Notes: generated by a model not told the origin, from the sequence alone. DNA of 64,000 nucleotides from an uncultured Clostridia bacterium (GCA_947629675.1 CANREM010000001.1:1-64000); one strand, 5' to 3'; positions 17,268 to 26,724 are shown, counted from the stretch's first letter. Made by a program: numbers and translations.

Positions 17268-17728
17268 ATGACGCGACGGAAAAAATTTGCGCCCTCACGG
17301 GACACAGAGAACTTCCCGAAAACTTCGACACGAACGCCCTCTACGACACGCTCGAAAAACTCATCGGCGAGGGGTATACCTACTTTTGCTGCGGCATGGC
17401 GAAGGGATTCGACCTCGTCGCCCTCGAATGTCTCGTGGACCTCAAACAGCGGTACCATGTCCGCATCGAGGCTTGTATTCCCTATGCGGGGTACGAACAT
17501 GGTATGCCCGCCGCGGGCAGGAAGAAATACGAGATGCTCCTCTCGTGGTGCGACGAAAAGAACGTTCTGTCCCCCGCCTTCTTCAATGGCTGTTTTCTTG
17601 CGCGCGACCGCTATATGGTGGATAAAGCCGATCTTGTCCTCGCCTATTGCAAGCGCGCGACGGGGGGAGCGGCCTATACCGCAAGGTATGCGGAAAGGAG
17701 CGGAAAGGAAGTGTACTTCCTCGAATGA
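17264..17728 (+). CDS. SLOG family protein (DUF1273/YpsA-like)
   Basis: 154 residues. The Rossmann-like SLOG signature is visible: CALTGHRELPENF at the N terminus, FCCGMAKGFDLVALE in the middle, and ADLVLAYCKRATGGAAYTARYA near the C terminus. These folds are proposed to bind nucleotides or nucleotide-derived ligands; Bacillus YpsA affects cell division. The start overlaps the rsmG stop by 4 bases, so it is translationally coupled to rsmG. Confidence 0.8.
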   Translation: MNDATEKICALTGHRELPENFDTNALYDTLEKLIGEGYTYFCCGMAKGFDLVALECLVDLKQRYHVRIEACIPYAGYEHGMPAAGRKKYEMLLSWCDEKNVLSPAFFNGCFLARDRYMVDKADLVLAYCKRATGGAAYTARYAERSGKEVYFLE

Positions 17729-17880
17729 ATAAAATTTTTAAGAATATCTCGGCACCTCGTCCTCGGACATGGGTGCTTTATTTTTCGTCATGTTTTCCCA
17801 AATTCTCTCAAACTTCGACAAAACACGCGCAGGAAAAACCTTTATAATCATACAAAAAACCTTGCAAAGGGGAGGGATCC

Positions 17881-18849
17881 ATGGCGTACGAAAAGCGCGT
17901 CTGCGTACTCAGACAGATCAAGAAGGGATTTTCCGCCGACGGGAGCGAGCTTTCGGGTGCGGTCTACTGCGAGAGGCTTGGAAGCGAACTCACCGTGACC
18001 CCCCGTATCCTCGGCATCGCCCCCGTGAAGGAGGGCCGCTACGTCCTCGCCATCCGCGCGGAGGGGGAGACAGCCCTTCTGGAACTTTGCGGAAATTCTC
18101 CTTTAAAAGTGAAGAGTTTCCCCTCCGTCAAGGCGGGTTTTTGCGTCCTTCTCGCATTCATGCGCGGGGAAGCGGAGCCGATCGCATTCGGCAGTTGCGG
18201 TGCGGAAAAAACGCACTATTCTACCCTTCTGGCCGCTTTTTCGCAGGAGAAGAGAAAGAAAAGAGACCCTCTTCCGCCTCCGCCCGATCCCGATAGGACC
18301 CCCATCCCGCTCTCGCCGAATACCCCCATTTTGCCGCAGGAGGAGGACCGTCCCTTTCGCGAGGAGGCCGCCGCAAGATATGACGACGAGGCCATTGCAG
18401 ACGTCAACTACTTCGGCGATGCGGGCGATGACGATGGGGAAACTGTGCCTCACCGTCAAGATGGCGAAAAGGAGAAAAAGGACGGGCAGAACGCTCCGCC
18501 TCATGCAGGCGATGAAATGCTCCGTCCGCGCGGCACGCTTACATACTATAACAGCGTCCGGGAAAAACTCGAGAGAGTCTTGAAAACCTTTCCCCGCGAT
18601 GAGAGACTGAAAGACATCTTCCCGAACTCGGAATGGGTGAAGGCGGACAAAAGCCTTCTCGGCGTCATCTATGAGGAGGGGATCCCGAAATATCTGTGTG
18701 TTGCGGCGGAGGATTCCGAGACCCTCCCGCCCGCCATGAAGGAACACGGGTGTTTCGTTCCTGTAAGCCCTCTCTCGGACATGGTGGGGGTGTACGTTGT
18801 CTTTCAGTCCGCCGACACCGGAGAGTATGTGACTGTTTCATCGGGCTGA
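17881..18849 (+). CDS. Hypothetical protein with disordered linker
   Basis: 322 residues. The start at 17881 follows GGGGAGGGATCC. An N-terminal globular beta-rich domain (about 1-118) is joined by a Pro-, Asp- and Lys-rich linker (about 125-215) to a C-terminal domain (about 220-322) that includes YNSVREKLERVLKTF and LSDMVGVYVVFQSADTGEY. No signal peptide or membrane helix is seen, so it is probably cytoplasmic. I do not recognise a named family. The CATGTCCG motif occurs in frame near its C terminus and again in the intergenic region upstream (17764). Confidence 0.75.
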   Translation: MAYEKRVCVLRQIKKGFSADGSELSGAVYCERLGSELTVTPRILGIAPVKEGRYVLAIRAEGETALLELCGNSPLKVKSFPSVKAGFCVLLAFMRGEAEPIAFGSCGAEKTHYSTLLAAFSQEKRKKRDPLPPPPDPDRTPIPLSPNTPILPQEEDRPFREEAAARYDDEAIADVNYFGDAGDDDGETVPHRQDGEKEKKDGQNAPPHAGDEMLRPRGTLTYYNSVREKLERVLKTFPRDERLKDIFPNSEWVKADKSLLGVIYEEGIPKYLCVAAEDSETLPPAMKEHGCFVPVSPLSDMVGVYVVFQSADTGEYVTVSSG

Positions 18850-19275
18850 TCGCATATAGGCTTCGAAATACTGCGTCGAAGGTGCGCTTTCCTTGGTCGC
18901 GTACAAAAAAGTACGCTCCCTGCGGAAATGCTCCTTCTCCTTGTCTTTCTTGCCTCTACGCGATTTAACGGCAACGGGTTTTGTGTCATTCCGAGACCCC
19001 GCAGGGCACCTGTCATTCCGAGGCTCGTAGAGCCGAGAGAATCCCCCCATACGAAGTCCGCTGTATCCCCGCGTCATGCCTTTTTCTCCTCATCTTGACG
19101 CCGAATAATATTTCCTCATCTCGACGCGCCGAAGGCGCGGAGGAGACCCCCTCTCAAAGCACTTTGTTGGGTTTGTAGGGATTCCCTCGGCTTCGCCTAC
19201 TTCGTGCCGTTGGCACTCGTGCCGCGCTTAGTCTACAAATAGAAGCTTCGCGCGGGGCAGAATGACTCGACCCCC
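18846..19275. repeat. Composite interspersed repeats (families C and A) after a stop codon
   Basis: Immediately after the stop codon TGA begins the family C unit TCGCATATAGGCTTCGAAAT, followed by ACTGCGTCG. A block ending CGCGATTTAACGG comes next, then family A pieces (GTCATTCCGAGACCCCGCAG, and a second with GAGGCTCGTAGAGCC). From 19115 lies a further unit with the block CAAAGCACTTTGTTGGGTTT, which recurs at 60850. The gene-less stretch 18850-19407 holds only this and the pckA promoter. Confidence 0.65.
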
Positions 19276-19313
19276 TAATCCCTAACTCCCTTTTCCTTTT
19301 TTTAACAAACTTG

Positions 19314-19342
19314 TTTACAATTCCCCCCTTTCGTGGTATAAT
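19314..19342 (+). promoter_or_regulatory. pckA promoter
   Basis: TTTACA, a 17-base spacer and TATAAT lie 65 bases ahead of the pckA start codon. Confidence 0.65.
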
Positions 19343-19407
19343 AAAATGGGACGAAAGGGGGTCCTTTCGCCTACGGCAATGGTTTTTTAAGGAGGATCTC
19401 AATCAAA

Positions 19408-21174
19408 ATGGCACTTACCGAAAACAAGAAAGTTCTTGATTTCGTCAAGGAAAGCGCGGAGCTTGCTCAGCCCGACAGGATCGTCTGGATCGACGGGAGC
19501 GAAGAACAGCTCGAAGAACTTCGCGCAGAGGGCGTCCGCACGGGGGAAATGATCAAGCTCAATCAGGAAAAACTCCCCGGCTGCTACTACCACCGCACCG
19601 CGCAGAACGACGTTGCACGCGTGGAGGACCGCACCTTCATCTGCTGCAAAAATAAAGAGGACGCAGGCCCCATCAACTATTGGATGGATCCCCAAGAGGC
19701 GTATGCGATGTGCAAAGAGATCGCCCGCGGGAAGATGAAGGGCCGTACCATGTACGTCATTCCCTATTCGATGGGCGTACTCGGCTCGCCGTTTTCCAAG
19801 ATCGGCATCGAGGTCACCGACTCCATCTATGTCGTCCTCAACATGGCGATCATGACCCGCATGGGCAAGGAAGTCTACGACTATTTGGGCAAGGACGGCG
19901 ACTTCATCAAGGGCTTCCACTGCAAGTGTGACGTCGATCCCGAGAAACGCTATATCATGCACTTCCCCGAGGACGACACCATCATCTCGGTGAATTCCGC
20001 CTACGGCGGGAATGTCCTTCTCGGCAAGAAGTGCTTCGCCCTGCGCATCGCTTCCTACCTCGGCAAGAACGAGGGCTGGATGGCAGAGCACATGCTCATT
20101 TTGGGCGTCACTTTCCCCGACGGCACGAAGAAATATCTCGCGGCGGCCTTTCCGTCCGCCTGCGGCAAGACCAACCTCGCCATGCTCATTCCCCCCAAGC
20201 ACTATCTCGAAAAGGGATATAAAGTGGAATGTGTGGGCGACGATATCGCATGGATCCGCGTGGGCGAGGACGGAAGGCTGTGGGCGGTCAATCCCGAGAA
20301 CGGCTTCTTCGGCGTTGCCCCCGGCACCAACCAGAAGAGCAACCCCAACGCCCTTGCGGCGACAAAGAGGGGGACCATCTTCACAAATGTCGCCATCGAC
20401 CCCGCCGACAACACCGTCTGGTGGGAGGGCCTCACCAAACCCGCGCCCGATCATCTCATCGACTGGCTGGGGAATGAATGGACGCCCGAGATGGGCACAA
20501 AGGCCGCGCACCCCAATTCCCGCTTCACCGCTCCCGCCGAGAACTGCCCCTGCCTTTCGGAGAAATTCAACTCCAAAGAGGGCGTGCCGCTCGACGCGAT
20601 CATCTTCGGCGGCAGAAGGGCGACGACCACCCCGCTCGTCTACCAGTCCCGCGATTGGGACCACGGCGTGTTCGTGGGCGCGATCATGAGTTCGGAGACG
20701 ACGGCGGCCGCAACGGGCGCGGTCGGTGTTCTCCGTCACGATCCCATGGCGATGAAGCCCTTCTGCGGCTATCACATGGCGGACTACTTCCAGCACTGGA
20801 TCGACATGGGCAAAAAGGTCACCCATCCCCCGAAGATCTTCAACGTCAACTGGTTCCGACAGGACGAAAACGGCGAGTTTCTGTGGCCGGGCTTCGGCGA
20901 CAATATGCGAGTCATCGAATGGATCTTGAAGCGTTGCGACGGCAAGGTGGACGCCCGCGAGACGGCGATCGGCTATGTCCCCTATGCGAAAGACATCGAC
21001 CTGGAAGGGCTGAATTATTCCCTGGAGACGCTTGAGAGCATCCTCTATGTCAACAAGGCGCGCTGGCGTGCCGAGGCGGACGAGATCGAGGGCTACTTCA
21101 AACAGTTCGGCGACCGTCTCCCCAAGGAGCTTCGCGAGAGCCTCGAGACCTTGAAGGCAAACTGCGAGAAATAA
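19408..21174 (+). CDS. pckA: Phosphoenolpyruvate carboxykinase (GTP)
   Basis: 588 residues, the size of the GTP-dependent PEPCK family. It interconverts oxaloacetate and phosphoenolpyruvate with GTP/GDP in the cytoplasm. The GTP-type P-loop is AFPSACGKTNLAML near residue 250; also typical are IAWIRVGEDGRLWAVNPENG, FGGRRATTTPLVYQ and NWFRQDENGEFLWPGFGDN. The start follows AAGGAGGATCTC. Most Firmicutes carry the ATP-type enzyme, so the GTP type is notable. It is a single-gene unit with its own promoter and terminator. Confidence 0.95.
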   Translation: MALTENKKVLDFVKESAELAQPDRIVWIDGSEEQLEELRAEGVRTGEMIKLNQEKLPGCYYHRTAQNDVARVEDRTFICCKNKEDAGPINYWMDPQEAYAMCKEIARGKMKGRTMYVIPYSMGVLGSPFSKIGIEVTDSIYVVLNMAIMTRMGKEVYDYLGKDGDFIKGFHCKCDVDPEKRYIMHFPEDDTIISVNSAYGGNVLLGKKCFALRIASYLGKNEGWMAEHMLILGVTFPDGTKKYLAAAFPSACGKTNLAMLIPPKHYLEKGYKVECVGDDIAWIRVGEDGRLWAVNPENGFFGVAPGTNQKSNPNALAATKRGTIFTNVAIDPADNTVWWEGLTKPAPDHLIDWLGNEWTPEMGTKAAHPNSRFTAPAENCPCLSEKFNSKEGVPLDAIIFGGRRATTTPLVYQSRDWDHGVFVGAIMSSETTAAATGAVGVLRHDPMAMKPFCGYHMADYFQHWIDMGKKVTHPPKIFNVNWFRQDENGEFLWPGFGDNMRVIEWILKRCDGKVDARETAIGYVPYAKDIDLEGLNYSLETLESILYVNKARWRAEADEIEGYFKQFGDRLPKELRESLETLKANCEK

Positions 21175-21185
21175 AAAGGAATAAA

Positions 21186-21217
21186 AAGAAAAAAGACGGC
21201 AACAGCCGTCTTTTTTC
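21186..21217 (+). terminator. pckA terminator
   Basis: A GACGGC/GCCGTC stem with a short loop and a T6 run lies directly after the stop codon. Confidence 0.8.
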
Positions 21218-21236
21218 ATGCGCAGTTTTCGAGAAA

Positions 21237-21372
21237 TTGCGTCAACCTGAGGCGTTTTGTCTATACCATGTCCGAAAGAGCCCATCCCCAAAGGATCCCG
21301 AAGTACGAAGTCCGTAAGCCCTCCCCCTCGGTGCGGGGGAGGGTGTCACGGCTTTGCCGTGACAGATGGGGT
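21237..21372. repeat. Family A fragment joined to a family B double hairpin
   Basis: GTCAACCTGAGG and AAAGGATCCCGAAGTACGAA fragments precede CCCTCCCCCTCGGTGCGGGG and GTCACGGCTTTGCCGTGAC, the two hairpins of family B. A CATGTCCG motif lies at 21267. Confidence 0.6.
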
Positions 21373-21428
21373 GCTCCCAATACGTTGCATCTCTTCGCGT
21401 GCGGAGGCGTCCGTCCGCGCGGAAAAAG

Positions 21429-22781
21429 TTACAGATCGATCCAAAGCGCGGGGACGATGCCGTTGCGGACAAAGTCGACATATTCGCCGCCGCCGATCCA
21501 CCAGTCGCCGCCTTGAACCTGCCCTTTTTCGGAGACTCGGTACACGGTCTTCCCCTTTGCCTGCTTTTCCGGGGTCCTGAGCCACCAACTGAAACACTCT
21601 GTGCCCTCTTGCGGCTGGATCCCTTGCACCTTCGCATAGTCCGTCGCTTTGAGCTGGCGCGTTGCGTCGGCGGACGAACTCGTCACAAATCCGTAAGATT
21701 CGTTTTCGACCTCGGCGGAACTCAAAAGAAATACCTTATCTTGCGTGTCCTCACAGGCATAGGGATTGTCCGATCCCACAGCATGAATATCTAATGTATG
21801 ATTGTCTACCGTCGTCGTCTCAATGATTGCTTGGGCGGTGCTGTCGAACGCCGTCTCGTAGAAGTTCTCCGTGAGCCACTTGCGAATATCGCTCTCCATA
21901 TAATTGTTGGGATACACCGTCACGTCGTCTTGGGTGCGCGACTCGCCGTTAGGATAAAAATGTCCGCCGTCGAGAATGATATTTGCCATGAGAAACGCTT
22001 TGCCGTCTTCGTTTTCGAGGACGCGCCATTCGATCGGCTCATACCGAAACCAATACACCGTATTTGTATTGTATCCGTTTTCGTCCTGATAGCTCAGGAT
22101 ATCGAAGCCTGTCCTGCAATTACGTTGCTTTGTAAAATACACCCCGCGGTAACGATCGCTTTGATAAGTTACGTCGATATACCACATGTAGTCGGTCACT
22201 TCGCCGCCGTAGTAATAGCCGTAGCTCGTCCATGCGCCCCATTCTTGTTCCGAAGGAAGGGTACCCGCCTTTTCCGTGAGGGCGGAAACGGTCGCCTCCT
22301 CCTTTACCTCGCTCTGCGGATATTCTCCGAAGTAGATCTTGGAGCCGTCCTCGCTCTTCGTGTAGAGGGGCGGTCTTGTTTTTCCGCACACCTCGCAAAT
22401 ATCGTCTGTCCCGTAGGTGTGATTTTGATGTTCATATTCGCAAGCTGTGCAAATTCCGTTTTTGTAAGCATGATCCGCGCTCACCGTCTTTTTGCAGACG
22501 GAACAGGTGTGCGCATGCCCCGTCTCCGTCTTGAAATATGCGCCGAAGGTATGCTCCTTGTGTTCATAGTTGCAGGTCGTGCATTTGCCGTTTTCGTAGG
22601 TGTGCGCGCCCTCGTCTGTGCGCTCCGAAGCGTGGGCGCAGGTGGCGGCGTGCCAATGTCCGCTCTCGTCGCTCGACCATGCCGTCGCATAGGTGTGCGT
22701 GTGAGCGCAACCCGCAAAGGAAAGGCAAAGGCAGAGGGCGGCTACGATCGCCGTGAAGGCGGTCAGAAACTTGTGTTTCAT
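21429..22781 (-). CDS. Lipoprotein with Cys/His repeats and a DUF6273-type domain
   Basis: 450 residues. A signal peptide with lipobox LSFAGC (Cys25) predicts a lipid-anchored surface protein. Residues about 28-137 hold three or four short repeats rich in Cys and His, of the form GxCxxCxYEHxxHTYG (for example NGICTACEYEHQNHTYG), likely metal-binding or disulfide modules. The C-terminal half, with IYFGEYPQSEV, YEPIEWRVLENEDGKAF, and WWLRTP before the closing PALWIDL, matches the DUF6273 type found on gut Firmicutes surfaces. The ligand is unknown. It is a lone minus-strand gene among rightward genes. Confidence 0.75.
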   Translation of the reverse strand: MKHKFLTAFTAIVAALCLCLSFAGCAHTHTYATAWSSDESGHWHAATCAHASERTDEGAHTYENGKCTTCNYEHKEHTFGAYFKTETGHAHTCSVCKKTVSADHAYKNGICTACEYEHQNHTYGTDDICEVCGKTRPPLYTKSEDGSKIYFGEYPQSEVKEEATVSALTEKAGTLPSEQEWGAWTSYGYYYGGEVTDYMWYIDVTYQSDRYRGVYFTKQRNCRTGFDILSYQDENGYNTNTVYWFRYEPIEWRVLENEDGKAFLMANIILDGGHFYPNGESRTQDDVTVYPNNYMESDIRKWLTENFYETAFDSTAQAIIETTTVDNHTLDIHAVGSDNPYACEDTQDKVFLLSSAEVENESYGFVTSSSADATRQLKATDYAKVQGIQPQEGTECFSWWLRTPEKQAKGKTVYRVSEKGQVQGGDWWIGGGEYVDFVRNGIVPALWIDL

Positions 22782-22867
22782 GTTCCTTTCTCCTTAAAAA
22801 GTATTTGCGGGCAAAAAAATAAGGACGCCTCAATCCGAGGCGCCCGCTCCGAGTATCCCCGAATTGT

Positions 22868-22956
22868 TGCGACACAATTTCCTATAAGCACATAGAGAAT
22901 AAGGATACACCGATGCCCGTTGTATCTTTGTACTTATAGTATGAAATTGTGTCGCA
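22868..22956. repeat. 89-base imperfect palindrome
   Basis: TGCGACACAATTTC at 22868 is exactly inverted as GAAATTGTGTCGCA at 22943. Inside this CTATAAG pairs with CTTATAG, and GATACA with TGTATC. It could be a hairpin RNA or the fused ends of a lost mobile element. It lies upstream of the DUF6273 lipoprotein gene. Confidence 0.7.
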
Positions 22957-23019
22957 GGTTCTATTTTACCAAAGAAAAAAGATTTTTACAACACTTTTAT
23001 TGAAAATAGTTAAACCCAC

Positions 23020-23192
23020 GCGAAAAGGGGAGGTGTCACCACAGGTTACTGATGAGGGTAGGGCTTCTAAATCACGTCATGCTGAACGCAGTTGAAGCAT
23101 CACCTTATTATTCGGACTTCGTACTTCGGGATTTTTCGGAGAGGGGCTTTCGCGGACAGCCGTATTTTCTCTATCGGCTCAGAATGACGCGA
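23020..23192. repeat. Family B fragment and family A element
   Basis: AAAAGGGGAGGTGTCACC with ACTGATGAGGG is a family B fragment. At 23077 a full family A element starts GTCATGCTGAAC and ends GGCTCAGAATGACGCG. The gene-less stretch 22782-23334 holds these, the palindrome at 22868 and the hppA promoter. Confidence 0.6.
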
Positions 23193-23273
23193 ACTCCTAA
23201 TCACTACTCACTAACCCCTAACCACTTATAAATACAATGTCGCGGAAAAAATTTTCCAAAACATGACGAAAAA

Positions 23274-23302
23274 TAGACAACTTTTTCAAAACGTGCTATA
23301 AT
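23274..23302 (+). promoter_or_regulatory. hppA promoter
   Basis: TAGACA, a 17-base spacer and TATAAT end 32 bases ahead of the hppA ATG. Confidence 0.65.
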
Positions 23303-23334
23303 ACTTTCACAAAAGATTTTGCAAGGAGCAAAGT

Positions 23335-25572
23335 ATGGATCTCAATCTACTCATCATCATTGTGATGTTTGCGGTCGTACTCGGGCTTGGATATGCCGCG
23401 CTCAACTTCTTCCTCACGAAAAAGCTCAAAGAGGGGAACGAGCGCATGCAGCATATCGCGGCTAAGATCCGCGAAGGCGCGAATGCCTTCATCTTCTATG
23501 AGTATAAGATCGTCGCAATAATCGGCTCGGTCGTCGCCGTCGTTTTAGGCCTTTTCATCGCGTGGGAGGCGGGCGTTGCCTTCCTCATCGGCGCGGTGAT
23601 GTCGGCGACCGCCGGCTTTATCGGCATGAAGATCGCGACCTACGCCAACGTGCGTGTCACCAACACCGCCAACGAAACGAGGAACGTCGGCAAGACCTTG
23701 AAGGTCGCCTTCCGCGGCGGCTCCGTCATGGGGCTTTGCGTGGCGGGCTTCGCCCTTCTCGGCGCGATCATCGTCTACTGCTGCTTCGGCTGGGCGGGCG
23801 GCATGATCAATGTGAAGGGGACAGAGCTTGCCGACATCGTCGTCGAGCATGTCAACCCCATCACGAAGCAGGGATATAACCTCTCCATCATCCTCTCCGG
23901 GTACGCGCTCGGCTGCTCCATCATCGCCCTCTTCAACCGTGTGGGCGGCGGCATCTACACGAAGGCCGCGGACATGGGTGCCGACCTCGTCGGCAAGACG
24001 GAGGCGCACATCCCCGAGGACGACCCCCGCAACCCCGCCACCATCGCGGATAACGTCGGCGACAATGTGGGCGACGTCGCGGGCCTCGGCGCGGACCTTT
24101 TGGAGAGCTACATCGGCGCGATCATGGCGAGCGTCATTCTTGCGATCGAAGTGTTCTGCCATGCGACCAATTTCACCTCACCCACCCTTTTGCAGAAGAT
24201 GACCCTCTTCCCCATCCTCTTTGCGGGGATCGGGCTTCTCGGTTGCATCTTCGGCATCTCCTATCCGCTCCTCAAGCGAAAACTTTCGGACAATCCCCAT
24301 TTAGAGCTCAACCTATCCACATGGATCTCCGCGGGCGTAACGCTCATCGGCGGATTTCTGCTCTCCTTCTTCCTGTTTAAGGGGGAGGATGCGGCACAGC
24401 TCTCTGCGGCGAAGATGCGCATCGGCGCGGTCACTCCCTGGGTGTGTGCGGCCGTCGGCATCGTCGCGGGCATCGTCATCGGCATCATCTCCGAATACTA
24501 CACGAGCGACGCCCACAAACCCACCAAGAACATCGCACAGGCGAGCAAGGAGGGCGCGGCCCTCACCGTCACGCAGGGCATGGCCACGGGCATGATCTCC
24601 TGCATGCTCCCCGTCGTCGTCCTCGGCGTTGCCATCTTTGCGACGTACGCCCTCGGCGGCATGTTCGGCGTCGGGTGCGGCGCGATGGGCATGCTCTCCT
24701 TCGTTGCGGCGACCGTCTCCGTCGATACCTACGGTCCCATTTCCGATAACGCGGGCGGCATCGCCGAGATGAGCATGCTCGACGAGGAAGTGCGCGACAT
24801 CACCGATAAACTGGACGCCGTCGGCAACACGACCGCGGCCATCGGCAAGGGCTTTGCCATCGGCTCCGCCGCACTTGCGACCCTCTCCATGATGTCGAGC
24901 TATCTCTTCGCGGGCGGCCTTGTGACGACGGTGGAAAACGGCCTCGATATCTTCCTCAACATCATTCGCGGCGACGTCATCGTCGGCGCGATCATCGGCG
25001 CGGCCATTCCCTTCCTCTTCTCGGGGATGCTCATCAACGCCGTTGCGAAGGCGGCGAGAAAGATGGTGGATGAAGTCCGCCGTCAGTTCCATGATAATCC
25101 CAAGATCTTAACGGGCGAAGAGGACCCCGATTCCACCAAGTGCGTCGAGATCTCCTCGAAGGGCGCGATCCGCCAGATGATCGTTCCCTCCGTCGTCGCC
25201 ATCGCCATTCCCGTCGCGTGCGGATTCATCTTCGGCGCGGGCTTCGTGGGAGGCATCCTCATCGGTGCGACGCTCGCCGCCATCATGCTTGCCATCTACA
25301 CGGGCAATGCGGGCGGCGCATGGGACAATGCCAAGAAGTACATCGAAAAAGGCGGCGTCGAGGGCGTGAAGAAGGGCGAAGAGGGCTACGACGCCGTGCA
25401 TGATGCGGCCGTCGTCGGCGACACCGTGGGCGACCCCTTAAAGGACACCGTCGGCCCCTCCCTCGACATCCTCATCAAGATCATGTCCACCGTCTCTCTC
25501 GTCTGCGTCGTCGTGTTCCAGGAGTTCAACCTCATGTCCGTCTGCGGTCTCGGCTCCATCTTCGGCGCGTAA
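23335..25572 (+). CDS. hppA: Membrane-bound ion-translocating pyrophosphatase
   Basis: 745 residues with about 16 hydrophobic segments. The enzyme hydrolyses pyrophosphate and pumps H+ or Na+ across the membrane. The catalytic loop is intact: GADLVGKTEAHIPEDDPRNP followed by DNVGDNVGDVAGLGADLLES. In GNTTAAIGKG the residue after NTT is Ala, the hallmark of K+-dependent enzymes (K+-independent ones have Lys there). The H+ versus Na+ preference cannot be read reliably. The start at 23335 follows AAGGAGCAAAGT. Confidence 0.95.
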   Translation: MDLNLLIIIVMFAVVLGLGYAALNFFLTKKLKEGNERMQHIAAKIREGANAFIFYEYKIVAIIGSVVAVVLGLFIAWEAGVAFLIGAVMSATAGFIGMKIATYANVRVTNTANETRNVGKTLKVAFRGGSVMGLCVAGFALLGAIIVYCCFGWAGGMINVKGTELADIVVEHVNPITKQGYNLSIILSGYALGCSIIALFNRVGGGIYTKAADMGADLVGKTEAHIPEDDPRNPATIADNVGDNVGDVAGLGADLLESYIGAIMASVILAIEVFCHATNFTSPTLLQKMTLFPILFAGIGLLGCIFGISYPLLKRKLSDNPHLELNLSTWISAGVTLIGGFLLSFFLFKGEDAAQLSAAKMRIGAVTPWVCAAVGIVAGIVIGIISEYYTSDAHKPTKNIAQASKEGAALTVTQGMATGMISCMLPVVVLGVAIFATYALGGMFGVGCGAMGMLSFVAATVSVDTYGPISDNAGGIAEMSMLDEEVRDITDKLDAVGNTTAAIGKGFAIGSAALATLSMMSSYLFAGGLVTTVENGLDIFLNIIRGDVIVGAIIGAAIPFLFSGMLINAVAKAARKMVDEVRRQFHDNPKILTGEEDPDSTKCVEISSKGAIRQMIVPSVVAIAIPVACGFIFGAGFVGGILIGATLAAIMLAIYTGNAGGAWDNAKKYIEKGGVEGVKKGEEGYDAVHDAAVVGDTVGDPLKDTVGPSLDILIKIMSTVSLVCVVVFQEFNLMSVCGLGSIFGA

Positions 25573-25686
25573 GCGGCTTTCGGTCGGCGATGATCGCCGG
25601 CAACGAAAATTTGCGAAAAACAACAACTACAAAAGGGGCGTCGGACGGCGTCCCTTTTCATGAGAAAAATCTACAGAGGAAATCCT

Positions 25687-26508
25687 ATGAGTTTTGTCGA
25701 CGCGCTTCTTGTCATCTGCTTTCTCTTCTTTGTCGGCTCCGTGCTGGGCTGGTGTATCGAGGTCGTGTTCCGGAGGCTGTTCACGGCAAAGAAATGGATC
25801 AACCCCGGCTTTCTGACGGGACCCTATCTGCCCCTCTACGGATTCGGCGTCGCGGGGCTGTTTGGCATCTCCCGTATTCCCCTGAACACGGGCATGGTAT
25901 GGCTGGACGCCCTCCTCATCATCCTCATCATGGGAGTGGCGATGACCCTCATCGAGTACATCGCGGGACTCATCTTTATCAAGGGGATGAAGATCAAGCT
26001 CTGGGACTACTCCAACCGCTGGGGGAATATCCAGGGCATCATCTGCCCGCTCTTCTCTCTCTTCTGGCTACTCGTCGGCGCAGCGTTCTACTTCGTCTTT
26101 GACGGCCCCGTCGTGGAGGCGGTCGTATGGTTCGTGCATCATATCGAATTCGCCTTCGTCGTCGGGATCTTTTTCGGCGTGTTCTTTGTAGACCTCGGGC
26201 ACTCTTTGCACCTCGCGACACGCATCAAAAAGTTCGCCGAGGAACACGGCATCGTCGTCCACTACGAAAAACTCAAAGAGGAGGTCGGCACGCGCAAGAA
26301 GGAGATCAAGGAGAGGGTGAGCTTTCTGTTCCCTCTTAAGTCACTCTCGGAGCTGAAAGAGGCCCTTACCGGGCGCATGAAGAAGTTCTCCACCGAGCGC
26401 AAGGAGAAGAAAAAGAAGGAAGCGAAAGACGCGGCACCCATGTCCGAGGAACTCCCCGCCGAAACGCAGTCCGAAGTCGCCATGACCGAGGACAAGGACA
26501 GCGAATGA
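25687..26508 (+). CDS. CmpB-type putative ABC transporter permease (PF06541-like)
   Basis: 273 residues. The start at 25687 (MSFVDALLVICFLFF) follows AGAGGAAATCCT. About six transmembrane helices lie in residues 5-185. The family phrases VLGWCIEVVFRRLFTAKKWI, NPGFLTGPYLPLYGFG and LWDYSNRWGNIQGIICP are present. A long basic then acidic cytoplasmic tail (about 195-273) is less conserved and carries the CATGTCCG motif in frame. The ABC-permease label is a family name only; no ATPase partner is nearby and the substrate is unknown. Confidence 0.8.
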   Translation: MSFVDALLVICFLFFVGSVLGWCIEVVFRRLFTAKKWINPGFLTGPYLPLYGFGVAGLFGISRIPLNTGMVWLDALLIILIMGVAMTLIEYIAGLIFIKGMKIKLWDYSNRWGNIQGIICPLFSLFWLLVGAAFYFVFDGPVVEAVVWFVHHIEFAFVVGIFFGVFFVDLGHSLHLATRIKKFAEEHGIVVHYEKLKEEVGTRKKEIKERVSFLFPLKSLSELKEALTGRMKKFSTERKEKKKKEAKDAAPMSEELPAETQSEVAMTEDKDSE

Positions 26509-26510
26509 CC

Positions 26511-26700
26511 TGCGTCATTCTGAGGCGAAACGACTCTACGAAGTCCATGCGAGCAACTCTTCGAAGAATCCCCTGATACGAAGTCCGTTGCCCCCTCCCG
26601 AGGAGGGGGGTAGGGGGTGGGTACGAATTCAAAACACGCCCCACCTTAGTCACGCTCCCGCGTGACAGCTCCTCCCACGGAGGAGCTTTTTTCCTTAAAC
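26511..26700. repeat. Family A fragment and GC-rich hairpin repeats
   Basis: GTCATTCTGAGGCGAAACG and AGAATCCCCTGATACGAAGT are family A parts. CCCCTCCCGAGGAGGGG followed by TAGGGGGTGGG, and GCTCCTCCCACGGAGGAGC, are related hairpin blocks seen again at 28017 and 41450. Confidence 0.6.
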
Positions 26701-26724
26701 CCCCACACAAGCGAACCGCGCACA

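Noticed and set aside
19399-21291. A 630-residue open frame antisense to pckA
   Set aside because: Shadow of a very well conserved enzyme gene on the plus strand.
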